This document shows positions 26,558 to 35,490 of a stretch of DNA of 64,000 nt, piece after piece; the first letter of the stretch is position 1; every line of letters starts with the position of its first letter. The position numbers were made by a program, and so were the translations under genes. This DNA is from JBMOMT01 sp049324835 (GTDB taxonomy: Bacteria > Chloroflexota > Anaerolineae > CAYNKW01), in the NCBI GenBank assembly GCA_049324835.1, contig JBMOMT010000055.1, forward strand, positions 124,001-188,000, read 5' to 3'. The notes below the pieces were generated by a model. The model worked only from the letters and a program-made list of their open reading frames with translations. It did no database searches and was not told where the DNA came from.

Positions 26558-27604
26558 CTAGAGCGCGTACGCGTTGCGCCGCGCCACGATTTCAGCCAGA
26601 AGTAAATACCAGCCTCTCAGAAAAGCATTTCGAAAGAACTGCACCGGCCCATAACCGGCATATTCTTCAACCGCCAGCCCATCCTGGTCGTAGGCTCGGC
26701 AAAAGTCGGGGAATTTGGCCCGGAGCTCGTCGATCACTGCCTGGGGCGTCTCGATGTCCATGCGCGGCGCGATCTCGGCGCCGGCGGCCATGATCTCTTG
26801 CGCCGTGCTCCAGTTGATGGTGATATGGACATCGCCGCCCACCATTTCGGTGAAATGGTGGGCGCCCCTCGCGCCGCCTCCCAGCAGGGTGGTGTGGTAG
26901 CCGCGCTCTTGCAGCAAACGATACTCCCGGCGGGCCACAGCGCATCCCGCCTGAGCCAGCACCTGCGGCGCGATCTCGATGCCCTCCCGTTGTGCTAAAT
27001 TATCCAGATACTCGTCAAAGATGCCGCTGATGTGCGTGACATAAAAAGGCGGATAGTTGCCCGTCCTTTTGGCCGTTCGTTCATAGAGCTCGCACATGTG
27101 GATGGCCTGAGATATGGAAAACACCTCTGTGGCACAGATGGCAATGTTCTCCTCGACGCACGTTTCCAGCGCCTCGAGCCCGCCCTGGATCACGGGAATT
27201 TTGGCCATATAGTTCGGCCCGAGCTTACGATTGGCCAGCACACAGCGCACGATAGCCTCAGCATTCTGATCCTCGCGTGGGTCGTCCTGGATAGTCACAT
27301 ACCCGCAGGCGCCTTTGCTCTCATCGTAGAGGGGCCTGAAGCGGTCCAGCACGCGCCTGGCCGTACGTTGATAGATGCGCACCGCCGCCTCGTCGACATC
27401 TCGGACCTGGGTGATAGTTTCGTCGATGACGCTGCGCAGATAGTGGGGCTCGCTCGATAGCAGCTTGGAGCAATAGGCCGGGTTGGTGGTGCAATTGATG
27501 GCCCCGGCTGCAATGGCCTGCTCCATCTCTGCGCCCGAGGGATTGTTGACCCAAAACCGGGTCGGCGTTTCACGATTCAGTTTGTGGAAATAGTCTGACG
27601 GCAT
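26558..27604 (-). CDS. Transaldolase-like TIM-barrel enzyme
   Basis: The 348-residue protein has the transaldolase order of motifs: TTNPAY near the N-terminus, the Schiff-base lysine in AKIPVIQGGLEALE, CATEVFSISQA and FYVTHISGIFDEYL. The spacing departs from classical TalA/TalB, so it may cleave a different hydroxy-keto compound. The ATG at 27604 follows GGAGG. It is closely spaced with BKACE and the aminotransferase, which suggests a shared pathway rather than the pentose phosphate route. Confidence 0.75.
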   Translation of the reverse strand: MPSDYFHKLNRETPTRFWVNNPSGAEMEQAIAAGAINCTTNPAYCSKLLSSEPHYLRSVIDETITQVRDVDEAAVRIYQRTARRVLDRFRPLYDESKGACGYVTIQDDPREDQNAEAIVRCVLANRKLGPNYMAKIPVIQGGLEALETCVEENIAICATEVFSISQAIHMCELYERTAKRTGNYPPFYVTHISGIFDEYLDNLAQREGIEIAPQVLAQAGCAVARREYRLLQERGYHTTLLGGGARGAHHFTEMVGGDVHITINWSTAQEIMAAGAEIAPRMDIETPQAVIDELRAKFPDFCRAYDQDGLAVEEYAGYGPVQFFRNAFLRGWYLLLAEIVARRNAYAL

Positions 27605-27637
27605 CTCACCTCCCTCCGCTCGCCGGTGATCTGTGGG

Positions 27638-29008
27638 CTAGACAACCAGATGCGGGGCGGCCTCGGCTGCATACGGTTTGAGCAAACGGAGCGTCGCTTC
27701 GAATGCCTCTACGGCCCGGTCGATCTCGGTTTCTGTCATCGCCGTAGAGATGGCATACATACCCCTGGACGCCGCAAAGATGCCCCGGTTCATCATCTCC
27801 AGATGCAGCAGTCTGGGCAAATCGCCAGCAGCCCCCATGCTCAGAATCACGTCTTTGGGTGTGGAAATCGGGTTGTCGGTCCAGTGAACCATGACCAGAG
27901 AGCCAAAACCGTAGGATCGGCCCTTGATGCCCGCGGCCCGGAAGGCCTCATTGAACCCATCGCGTAGCCGGTCGCCCAGACCGTTGATCCTGTCGACGGC
28001 GGCCTGATCATAGTTTTCCAGCGTGGCAATGCCGGCAGCCATGGTAACATTGTGACCGTTGAAGGTGCCGGCGTGTACAATCATCTGTGGATGGCCGGGC
28101 GTGTAACGCTCCATGATCTCTTTTTTGCCCCCAAAAGCGCCCACCGCAAAGCCGCCACCGATGATTTTGCCCAACGCCGTGAGATCGGGCGTGACGCCAT
28201 GCAGTTTTTGCATGCCGCCCAGACTGACGCGGAAGGTGATGATCTCGTCAAAGATGAGGAGCACGCCATATTTCTCGGTCAGCGCCCGCATCCCCTCCAG
28301 ATAGCCGGGCGCAGGGGGAATGCCGCCGCTGGCGCCCAGCACCGGCTCCATGATGACTGCCGCGACCCGCCCCTCGTTTTCCTTCAACAGCTCCTCGGTC
28401 AAGGCCAGATCGTTGAACCGCGTGACCCGCATGGCATCCAGAATGCAGGCGGGCACGCCGGGCGATCCGATCTGGACCCGGGGCCGGTCCTGGGCCTGAT
28501 AGTCGGCCATGACGTTTATTTCGGCAAAGTCGTGAGTGCCGTGGTAGCCGCCATCCATCTTGATGATGATGTCCTTGCCTGTGTAGGCCCGGGCGGTGCG
28601 CATGGCCATCAAGGTCGCCTCAGTGCCCGAGTTGGTAAAGCGCACCAGGTCAATACTGGGCACCCGCTCGCAGATGATTTGGGCCAGGTCTGCCTGCACG
28701 CGTGCTGCGGAGGCAAAAGCGGTGCCCAGAGCCAGCTGGGCGTACGTCGCTGCGACGACGGCCGGGTGATTGTGACCGTGGATGAGTGAAGTATAGTTGT
28801 TCAAAAAGTCGATGTACTGGTTTCCATCGCAGTCATACAGGTGGCAACCCTCTCCCCTCTCCATGTATGAGGGATAGGGGCCAAAATAAGTAGACGTGCG
28901 CGTGTCTCCACCGGGCATAAACTGCCTGGCCCGGGCGTCCTGCTGCCTGGATTGACCGGTGCGGCTGAAGTACCTTTCATAGATTGTTTGCTCGACATTG
29001 GTTGTCAT
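27638..29008 (-). CDS. Class III aminotransferase (glutamate-1-semialdehyde aminomutase-like)
   Basis: The PLP enzyme has FTNSGTEATLMAMRTARAYT, the cofactor aspartate in LLIFDEIITFR, and the PLP lysine in LGKIIGGGFAVGAFGG. Closest in pattern to GSAM-like enzymes, which also include beta-amino acid aminotransferases and mutases. Outside a tetrapyrrole cluster and beside BKACE, an amino-to-keto conversion is the more likely role. The ATG at 29008 follows GGGAGG; an upstream GTG or ATG has no such site. Confidence 0.85.
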   Translation of the reverse strand: MTTNVEQTIYERYFSRTGQSRQQDARARQFMPGGDTRTSTYFGPYPSYMERGEGCHLYDCDGNQYIDFLNNYTSLIHGHNHPAVVAATYAQLALGTAFASAARVQADLAQIICERVPSIDLVRFTNSGTEATLMAMRTARAYTGKDIIIKMDGGYHGTHDFAEINVMADYQAQDRPRVQIGSPGVPACILDAMRVTRFNDLALTEELLKENEGRVAAVIMEPVLGASGGIPPAPGYLEGMRALTEKYGVLLIFDEIITFRVSLGGMQKLHGVTPDLTALGKIIGGGFAVGAFGGKKEIMERYTPGHPQMIVHAGTFNGHNVTMAAGIATLENYDQAAVDRINGLGDRLRDGFNEAFRAAGIKGRSYGFGSLVMVHWTDNPISTPKDVILSMGAAGDLPRLLHLEMMNRGIFAASRGMYAISTAMTETEIDRAVEAFEATLRLLKPYAAEAAPHLVV

Positions 29009-29009
29009 A

Positions 29010-29171
29010 TCAGCGCCTCCCAAAATCTAAAAATGGATTTCCACACATCTGAGCGGCAGGAATAGACAGGCTGACATTCTGAATGGCTGCCACCGACCCG
29101 CCATCGCCGCTGTGGTTGTGTTTGCTCACGGACAAAAGTTCGATACCTTGTGCCAGTCTACAGATTGGCAT
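29010..29171 (-). pseudogene. Remnant of an ABC transporter ATPase N-terminus
   Basis: A 53-codon frame just before the aminotransferase includes IELLSVSKHNHSGDGGSVA then AIQNVSLSIP, the usual first strand of an ABC ATPase (I-EL-VSK...-AL-DVSLSIP-GE). The Walker A never follows; the frame turns to unrelated residues and stops. It looks like the leftover start of an ATPase gene, possibly the one missing from the local transporter. Confidence is moderate because it is short. Confidence 0.4.
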
Positions 29172-29197
29172 CTGGATGTCATCGTCCGAACGGGCAA

Positions 29198-30634
29198 TCA
29201 AGAGATATGATCCCTGCGAGTCTCTTGTGCGCTCATGTCCTCTGGCCATTGGGCCGTGAGCGCAGACAGATCCACACCTCTACGGGCCAGGTATCCTTTG
29301 CGGATAAAATAGTACGCCAGCACCGGTACGATCAGCACCAGGAGAACGATCATAATCAAGATCTCTTCCATGGCCAGCAACAACAACAGCGCCCCAGACG
29401 TAACAATGGCCAGCACAGATACGATCCACAGTGTCGCCCTGCCCAGTTTGAACTCGCTTGCTGCGACCCGCTCGGCGAGTACGGTAGGGGCTCTCAAAGC
29501 GGCCAGGCTCAACAAGATCTCGGCGACGAGCACGCCCGAAACCGATATGGCGGCAAACAGGTCTACCGCCACCTGCAAAGGCAGATCCAGCACAGGAGCA
29601 AGAATCAGAATGAGAAAGAACAAGACGAGACTACAAGAGGCAAAGACAGTCAGGCCGCCGACGGGCGTACCAAACCGCCGGCTGATACGGCCCACTTTTC
29701 TGGGCAAGAACTGATCCCTGGCCGCCATCAAAAAGTCTCGCGAATAAGCCAGCATCAGAGGGTGGATGGTCGAAGCGATGGCGATGAGGATCAAGACTGG
29801 CATCAGGCGGACGATGCCTGCCGGGGTAAAGAGTTCGGCGACCTGGGCAACCGTAAAGGTGCCAGTGGTCTCGATCTTTTCCGCAGCCACTTCCCAGGGG
29901 ATCGTACCAGCCACGATAAAAGCCTGCAGGGTGTAAAGCACCACCAGAATGATCAGGCTTATGCCGATAGCGCGCGGGATGTTTTTCCTGGGGTCTTTGA
30001 TTTCGCCCCCGATGTCCAGCACAGCCGTGAACCCGGCATAGGAAAAGATGAACAGAATGGAGGCCTGCACCACAGCGCCAAAGCCCTTGGGAAAAAGTGG
30101 GGTCAGGTTTGCCGTGTTTATGTGGGGCAGCCCAAAGACGATGAACAAGACGATGACCAGAACATCCCCAAGCAGCGTAATGATCATGGCCACGGTTGCC
30201 GAAACTTCTACGCGGAGGATATTCACCAGATAAGCGAGGATCAGCACGGCCATGCCGGTGATCAGCACGGGGATTCCTGCTCCTAGAGAAGTGACAAAAA
30301 TGCCAAAGGTGCCAGCCATAAAGGCTACGGCGCCGCCAGCCCCGGCGATCACTGCGGCCAGGGCGAGTGCGCCAGCCAGAGGGCCAAGAGTCCTGCTGAT
30401 GAGCACATAAGTGCCGCCCGCAGAGGGAGCCGCGGAGCCCAGGTAGGCGCAAATGAGAGCCAGAAACACACCCGGGATGACTGCCAAAAGATAGCCCAAA
30501 AACATCCCAGGCCCAGCTTTGGCCAGCGCCTCTGTGGGCAGCAACCAGATAGACGAGCCAATGACCAGGCCAACAATCACGAAAACAGCCAGACCAAGCC
30601 CAATCTCCCGCCGAAGTTTGCCTCCTTCTGACAT
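29198..30634 (-). CDS. APC-family amino acid permease
   Basis: The 478-residue membrane protein has about twelve hydrophobic segments and the APC signature near the start (GLVIGSSIWLLPTEALAKAGPG, with the unwound helix 1) and SYAGFTAVLDIGGEIKDPRKNIPRAI. It would bring in amino acids or related amines by a proton- or sodium-coupled route. The start at 30634 follows AAAGGAGGAGG. It is the promoter-proximal gene of the catabolic block and has a promoter-like site about 100 bases upstream. Confidence 0.92.
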   Translation of the reverse strand: MSEGGKLRREIGLGLAVFVIVGLVIGSSIWLLPTEALAKAGPGMFLGYLLAVIPGVFLALICAYLGSAAPSAGGTYVLISRTLGPLAGALALAAVIAGAGGAVAFMAGTFGIFVTSLGAGIPVLITGMAVLILAYLVNILRVEVSATVAMIITLLGDVLVIVLFIVFGLPHINTANLTPLFPKGFGAVVQASILFIFSYAGFTAVLDIGGEIKDPRKNIPRAIGISLIILVVLYTLQAFIVAGTIPWEVAAEKIETTGTFTVAQVAELFTPAGIVRLMPVLILIAIASTIHPLMLAYSRDFLMAARDQFLPRKVGRISRRFGTPVGGLTVFASCSLVLFFLILILAPVLDLPLQVAVDLFAAISVSGVLVAEILLSLAALRAPTVLAERVAASEFKLGRATLWIVSVLAIVTSGALLLLLAMEEILIMIVLLVLIVPVLAYYFIRKGYLARRGVDLSALTAQWPEDMSAQETRRDHIS

Positions 30635-30735
30635 GGAACCCTCCTCCTTTTGATCCGTTGATTTTGTAGCGGTTCCGCAACCCTGGATGCGGCAGGGCGA
30701 TCAGACATCCTGTCCGGCAGACCGCGCTACAGCCT

Positions 30736-30765
30736 ATGCTACCAGAAAAGAGAAAGAGTTGTCAT
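30736..30765 (-). promoter_or_regulatory. Candidate extended -10 promoter upstream of the APC permease
   Basis: On the minus strand ATGACA (30765-30760), an 18-base spacer ending TGG, then TAGCAT (30741-30736). It shares an identical 14-base block with the site at 11567-11580, with the same 18-base spacing to the -35 box. Confidence 0.6.
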
Positions 30766-30877
30766 CATCCCTTTGGACAATCTGGGGGATAATCTTGACG
30801 GAGGAAACCTCGGAGAAGATGGTGCACCCGCCTGCGGCTCAAGAGAACGCTGAGGGAGCCCCGGTCGGCCATGACCT

Positions 30878-33649
30878 TCACAACAGATTTAGTTCTCTTG
30901 CCCGTGCTGCCGCCTGGGTCCGGTTCTGCACGTCGAGCTTGTTATAGATATGGCGCGCGTGGGCCTTGACAGTCGTCAGCGAAACAACCAGCTCGGCGGC
31001 GATCTCGCGGTTCGACAGCCCAACAGCCAGCAGGCGGAGCACCTCTATTTCACGTTCGGTGAGCGGCTCGGCGAGGTCGTCGGCCTGCGCCAAACCGGCA
31101 ACCCCCGACGCGCCAAAAGCCTCCAACAAGCGCCGGACGTAATTGGCAGCCGCGCCCCGGTGAGTTGCCTGTTTCAAGAGGTCAGCCATGGGTGGACCTT
31201 CATCCAGGTAGAGGCGGACAAAGCCTTCCGGCCTGGAGAGTTCCAGGGCTCTGTCCACAGCCATGCCGGCCCGATCCGGACTGCCCAGCTCTTGCCAGAT
31301 GAGCGCCGTGATAAGCAGAATCTCCACCACGCTGCCGGTGCGTCCGGCATTCTCAGCCTGGGAGAGCAGCCGGGCCAGCACTCTTTGCAGGCCATGCATC
31401 TGTGCCCTGTTCATCCGTTCTCTGCTCTCGGCCAGGAGCACCCGTGCCAGCGTCAGATATTCCAGTTCATGGGCATAACGGGCCTCGCCAGCCAGTTCTG
31501 GCCCGCAATCCCGCACCCAGATCGAGGCAGCGGCCACATCATGAATTCCCGGACAAACCAGCATCCTTGCACGGTAGGCTGCCGCCTGGCGGGTGAATTG
31601 AGACACGCCCGTTCCGGCCGCAAGCTGCTCTGCCCTTTCGATGAAGGCCAGCATACCCTCTTTGTCGCCGAGGGCGCACTTGATCCGGGCGAGAGAGATG
31701 TTGCCCAGAAGCGAGTAACGTGTGTAGCCTCCCCGATCGGTATGCCGCAGGCCAGCTGTGAGGTGCGTTTCGGCCGCCTCCAGATCGTTCCACTCGCGCC
31801 AGATATCGCCCAGCCCAACGTAGGCCTGGCCCACCGGATACAGCGGGATCTGCCGTCTCCCTCCCCACTCCAATACTTGTTGAAAGAGCCTGGCGGCATC
31901 GTGCAGCCGGCCTTGTGTAACCCTCAAGCGGGCCAGATCGCTGAGCATGACCATGGCCAGCACCGTATTGCCCGCCGCATAACTGGACTCGACTGCCTCC
32001 CGGTAACAATCCTCGGCGATTCCGATTCTGTCCAGGGCAAGATGGGCATCACCCAGCACCGTACACACACCTGTGCGCGCTATCAGCCGATCTTGGGGAA
32101 TACGCTGGCGCGCCTGACTACACAGGTCGATGGCAAGCTCGGCCTCTCCTCTATAAACGGCGACGAACGCCCGGAGCACCGAGATCTCGTTCAAAATTTC
32201 TTCGACCTGCAAAGTTTTTGTGTGTCGTGCGCTGGCCTGGCTCTCTTCCCAGGCGTGCACGGATTTCAGCGCATCCTGGAGGCGCGGCTCGATGGCTGCC
32301 ATGTTGGACGTGACGAACAGAATCCAGGCATAGGTGAGTGACAGCCGCGGCCGCGAACGCACCACAGGCTCAGGCATGGCATCCAGCCACTCGAACAGGG
32401 TAGCGGCCTCACCACGCATCGCCATCGCCGGGCCTGCCTCCTCTATGAGACGGGCCGCCAGTTCATAGTCGTTGATAGCCAGTGCATGCCCCAACGCTTC
32501 GTACATCCGCTCATTTCTCGCATACCACTCGGAGGCACGGCGATGCAAGCCTGGCGCCAGATCGGCCATGGTGCGCGCCAGTCGATGGCGAAGTAGATCG
32601 GAGAATAATGGATGGTAGCGATACCAGAGGCGCTTGTCGTCCAGCGGTATCAAAAAGAGATTGGCGGCCTCGAGCATCGCCAGCGTCTTCTGACCATCGT
32701 CCCAACCCGTGATCGCATCACACAGGCTTCCCGTCAACTGATCGAGGATCGAAGTCTGCAGCAAAAAAAGCTGAACGCGCTCGGGTTGCCGGCAGAGCAC
32801 CTCGTCGGTGAGATAGTCCAGGATGTAACGATGGCTGCCCGTGAATGCCCTGATAAAACTGTCGACATCGGCTCGCCCCTGTGTAGACAGGGTCTCTTGC
32901 ATGGCCAGGGCGGCCAGTTGCAGGCCGGCGATCCAACCCTCGGTGCGAGCTTCCAGGGCCCTCACGTCTCCGGTGGAGAGACCCAGGCGCATAGTCTGGT
33001 TCAAAAATGCAGTCACTTCATCGAGGGTAAATCTGAGTTCCGCTTCGCGCAGCTCGTTCAGTTGGCATCGCGCCCGCAGGAGGGGCAACTTCAGGGGAGG
33101 ATCGGAACGGCTGGCGATGACCAGGTGCATGTGGGGCGGGGCATAGTCAATCAAGATGCGTATGGTGTCGTGAATCTCGGTCGATTGAATTTCGTGATAG
33201 TCGTCCAGGAAAAGCAGAAACTCGCCGGGAATAGAGGTAGCCTCGTTCAACAGTCTGGTCAGGGCTGTCCAAATCCAGTCTGCTTCACCCGGTGTTTCCG
33301 CGGTCTGGGCGGTATGTTGCGGCGTCTGCAACCAGATGAGCAGGTCCTGGGCTACGTCAGCCTGAATGGTTTGCAGCGCAGCCACCAGGTACGATAGAAA
33401 GCGTCGTGGATCATTATCCTGCTCGTCGAGAGAGAGCCAGGCCGCGCGAAGGGCTGGCGTTTTGTCACGCCAACTGTGAATCCACTCGCTGAGCAAAGTG
33501 GTTTTACCAAACCCCGTGGGCGCGGAAACAAGAGTGAGCTTGCGTTGCAGACCTGCTTCAAGCCGTTCGATCAGACGCGGGCGCGGCACGAGGTCTGGAC
33601 GCTTGCGAGGAATATACAGTTTCGTCCTCAACAGCGAATCTTGCCGCAC
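30878..33649 (-). CDS. MalT-type LuxR family transcriptional activator
   Basis: The 923-residue regulator has an N-terminal STAND ATPase (Walker A SAPTGFGKTTLL near residue 45, Walker B FLLFLDDYHE), a long TPR-like helical region, and a C-terminal LuxR helix-turn-helix (LTEREIEVLRLLAVGLSNREIA then VSLTTVKAHARHIYNKL). Such proteins bind an inducer, form oligomers with ATP and activate promoters. The start is GTG at 33649. It lies directly upstream of the catabolic block on the same strand and is its likely regulator; that is inference. Confidence 0.92.
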   Translation of the reverse strand: MRQDSLLRTKLYIPRKRPDLVPRPRLIERLEAGLQRKLTLVSAPTGFGKTTLLSEWIHSWRDKTPALRAAWLSLDEQDNDPRRFLSYLVAALQTIQADVAQDLLIWLQTPQHTAQTAETPGEADWIWTALTRLLNEATSIPGEFLLFLDDYHEIQSTEIHDTIRILIDYAPPHMHLVIASRSDPPLKLPLLRARCQLNELREAELRFTLDEVTAFLNQTMRLGLSTGDVRALEARTEGWIAGLQLAALAMQETLSTQGRADVDSFIRAFTGSHRYILDYLTDEVLCRQPERVQLFLLQTSILDQLTGSLCDAITGWDDGQKTLAMLEAANLFLIPLDDKRLWYRYHPLFSDLLRHRLARTMADLAPGLHRRASEWYARNERMYEALGHALAINDYELAARLIEEAGPAMAMRGEAATLFEWLDAMPEPVVRSRPRLSLTYAWILFVTSNMAAIEPRLQDALKSVHAWEESQASARHTKTLQVEEILNEISVLRAFVAVYRGEAELAIDLCSQARQRIPQDRLIARTGVCTVLGDAHLALDRIGIAEDCYREAVESSYAAGNTVLAMVMLSDLARLRVTQGRLHDAARLFQQVLEWGGRRQIPLYPVGQAYVGLGDIWREWNDLEAAETHLTAGLRHTDRGGYTRYSLLGNISLARIKCALGDKEGMLAFIERAEQLAAGTGVSQFTRQAAAYRARMLVCPGIHDVAAASIWVRDCGPELAGEARYAHELEYLTLARVLLAESRERMNRAQMHGLQRVLARLLSQAENAGRTGSVVEILLITALIWQELGSPDRAGMAVDRALELSRPEGFVRLYLDEGPPMADLLKQATHRGAAANYVRRLLEAFGASGVAGLAQADDLAEPLTEREIEVLRLLAVGLSNREIAAELVVSLTTVKAHARHIYNKLDVQNRTQAAARARELNLL

Positions 33650-34327
33650 AGATAGACGGCTCCTGATCCGGATGGGGCTCTCTATATCTCAGAGTATGCC
33701 CACAAACAAAATACTGGCGTGCTTGCGCCTGAGTAACTGCTCACCCTCCCGCAGGCTCTTGCAAGAGCCGTGTCCCTGCTGCCACAATTTGTCGATTCGC
33801 CAGCGTCCAGTTGGCCAGATTATGGGACGGGATGAACGATTTTAGCCTGCGGGAGGGTAGGCTGAGCAGTTACGCGCCTGAAAAGTATACCATGCTCGGA
33901 TCGGGCTGTCAAAAGAAGGGTGTACTGCGTGCTGTCAGAGGCGGAAAGTGTTGCGCCTGGTCGAACGAGTCAAACGCAAACAAGACCCCGCCTCGAAGGC
34001 GCTGGCGTGTTAGGGCCAGTTGCTGCGTTGGACCGCCGCAGAGAACACAGTGCAGGAACAGGTGTGGCTGCGTTTCGTCACAGGGCGGCCCGTGAGTGCC
34101 ATCACCGCCCAGTTTCTGCTGGCCCAATCGGACCGGTCGATCATCTCCTGCACCACGTCATCGATCTCGTCCAGTGTGTGGCGCACGCCATCAGGTGGTT
34201 CACGTTGTCGTCGTGGGACACGCTGGCCGTCGTGCGCGTCCGGTCTTCGGGCGTGCTACCGCTGCTAAAGGTGGCGGCGTCTCCCGTCGCCCCGGCGTAC
34301 CAGTTGAGCTCCCATTCGATCCACGAA
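33650..34327. other. Intergenic region holding a MITE and a gene remnant
   Basis: This 678-base gap contains the complete MITE copy B (33733-33873) just upstream of the MalT-like gene and, further right, a decayed secreted-protein fragment described separately. No intact gene is supported. Confidence 0.7.
33733..33873. mobile_element. IS66-like MITE, copy B (141 bp)
   Basis: Inverted ends GTAACTGCTCA and TGAGCAGTTAC are perfect over 11 bases. They are flanked by an identical 8-base duplication GCGCCTGA (33725-33732 and 33874-33881). The body matches copy A along its length with scattered differences and carries no gene. Its left end lies 84 bases before the GTG of the MalT-like regulator, so it may affect that gene's promoter. 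Confidence 0.92.
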
Positions 34328-34372
34328 TTACTTTCTTTGACCAGCGACACTCTGGCCGACTGGATCGTCGCT
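34085..34372 (-). pseudogene. Frameshifted remnant of a secreted beta-sandwich protein
   Basis: In one minus frame 34372 to about 34190 reads VSLVKESNSWIEWELNWYAG, then SSGSTPEDRTRTTASVS; in another frame 34190 to 34095 reads TLDEIDDVVQEMIDRSDWAS then NWAVMALTG. Together they follow the pattern of a repeated domain in large secreted proteins (…RTRTTASV-W…DLS-IVQEIV-R-GW-SGN…). The two parts need a frameshift to join and no start is present. Its left end overlaps the UROD gene's last codons. Confidence 0.55.
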
Positions 34373-35479
34373 GGCGCGGCGATCATATGTTCCCCAGCGC
34401 CGCGCGGCGTCGAACATTGCCAGCACGTTCTCCACTGGTGTGTCGGCCTGGATGTCGTGGGTGGGCGCCAGCACATAACCTCCGCCCGGCCCAAGCTCTC
34501 CGATCCGCCGCCGCACCTCCTGCTCCACTTCTTCGGTCGTCCCGTGCGGCAACACCTGGCGCTGATCTACCCCACCACAAAAAGCCAGCCGCTGTCCATA
34601 GGTGCGTTTGAACCAGGCCGCGTCCATGCCCTGCGCCGTGACCTGGATCGGATTCAAGACCTGGACGCCCATCTCGATCAGTTCATCTACAAAAGGCCGC
34701 ACGCTGCCGCAAGTATGATAGGCCAACAGGATGTCAGGCCGGGCGGCCCGATAGGTATCGAACACACGCTGAAGGCGTGGCTTGAGCCACTCGCGCCACA
34801 TGCGCGGCGAGATCAGCGGCCCGATTTCCATGCCCACATCGTCGCCAGTGAGCAGCACGTCGGCGCCCAGCTCGAGCAACGCCAGACCGATGCCGATGCT
34901 ATAGTCGGCCACCTGATCGAGAAGCGGGCCGACATAATCACGCCGCTGGGCCATGTCGACCAGGAATGACTCCAGGCCGACCAGATTCCAGGCCATCTCA
35001 AACACAGTGCATTCGATCACACCCAGCAGCGCGTACTCGGGGCCATAATGGGCTGCCCGCTCGCGGGCGATGTCGAAGCGGCCGGGTGCGGCCGGATCGG
35101 GCAGCCGGTAGCGAGCCAGCTCTTTGGCCAAAGTGATGCCGGCCAGAGGGCGACCGACGATCTCCAGGTAAATACCAAAGGCGTGGGGCACACGGCGGTA
35201 AACAAAACCCCATTCGTCTTCCAGGAAACCGTCGGGCCGTTCCCGGGTTGGCCGGGAAGGCGGCGCAGTAGAGCCGATACCCACCACATCGTTGCCCAGG
35301 GCGGTCAGGAGTGCGGCGTGGGAGATGCGATTGGTCAAATAGGCGTCCAGGGGATCGGCCGGGATGCCAGTCGCCCGGCCAAGTTGTTCGGCTAACTCGG
35401 CGACTACTGTGACCCAAACCGGCACCCGGTCTGGCTTCTGCCGGGACAGGGCAGTCAACGTTCGCTCTTTGCTGTTCAT
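34328..35479 (-). CDS. Uroporphyrinogen decarboxylase-family protein
   Basis: The 383-residue TIM barrel resembles the UROD/MtaA/CmuA group, which includes haem decarboxylases and methyltransferases. Seen are GDDVGMEIGPLISPRMWREW, LLAYHTCGSV with a His/Cys pair that could hold zinc, and FCGGVDQRQVLPHGT. The His-x-Cys suggests a methyltransferase-like or other zinc-dependent role rather than haem synthesis. The ATG at 35479 is used; a GTG at 35494 overlapping the upstream stop is also possible. It ends the sugar transporter operon. Confidence 0.82.
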   Translation of the reverse strand: MNSKERTLTALSRQKPDRVPVWVTVVAELAEQLGRATGIPADPLDAYLTNRISHAALLTALGNDVVGIGSTAPPSRPTRERPDGFLEDEWGFVYRRVPHAFGIYLEIVGRPLAGITLAKELARYRLPDPAAPGRFDIARERAAHYGPEYALLGVIECTVFEMAWNLVGLESFLVDMAQRRDYVGPLLDQVADYSIGIGLALLELGADVLLTGDDVGMEIGPLISPRMWREWLKPRLQRVFDTYRAARPDILLAYHTCGSVRPFVDELIEMGVQVLNPIQVTAQGMDAAWFKRTYGQRLAFCGGVDQRQVLPHGTTEEVEQEVRRRIGELGPGGGYVLAPTHDIQADTPVENVLAMFDAARRWGTYDRRASDDPVGQSVAGQRK

Positions 35480-35490
35480 CGTTCTACTTT

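Noticed and set aside
27638..29008. The class III aminotransferase as HemL for haem synthesis
   Set aside because: It resembles GSAM in motifs, but there are no tetrapyrrole genes nearby and it is embedded in the BKACE block. The UROD-like gene at 34 kb belongs to a separate sugar operon.
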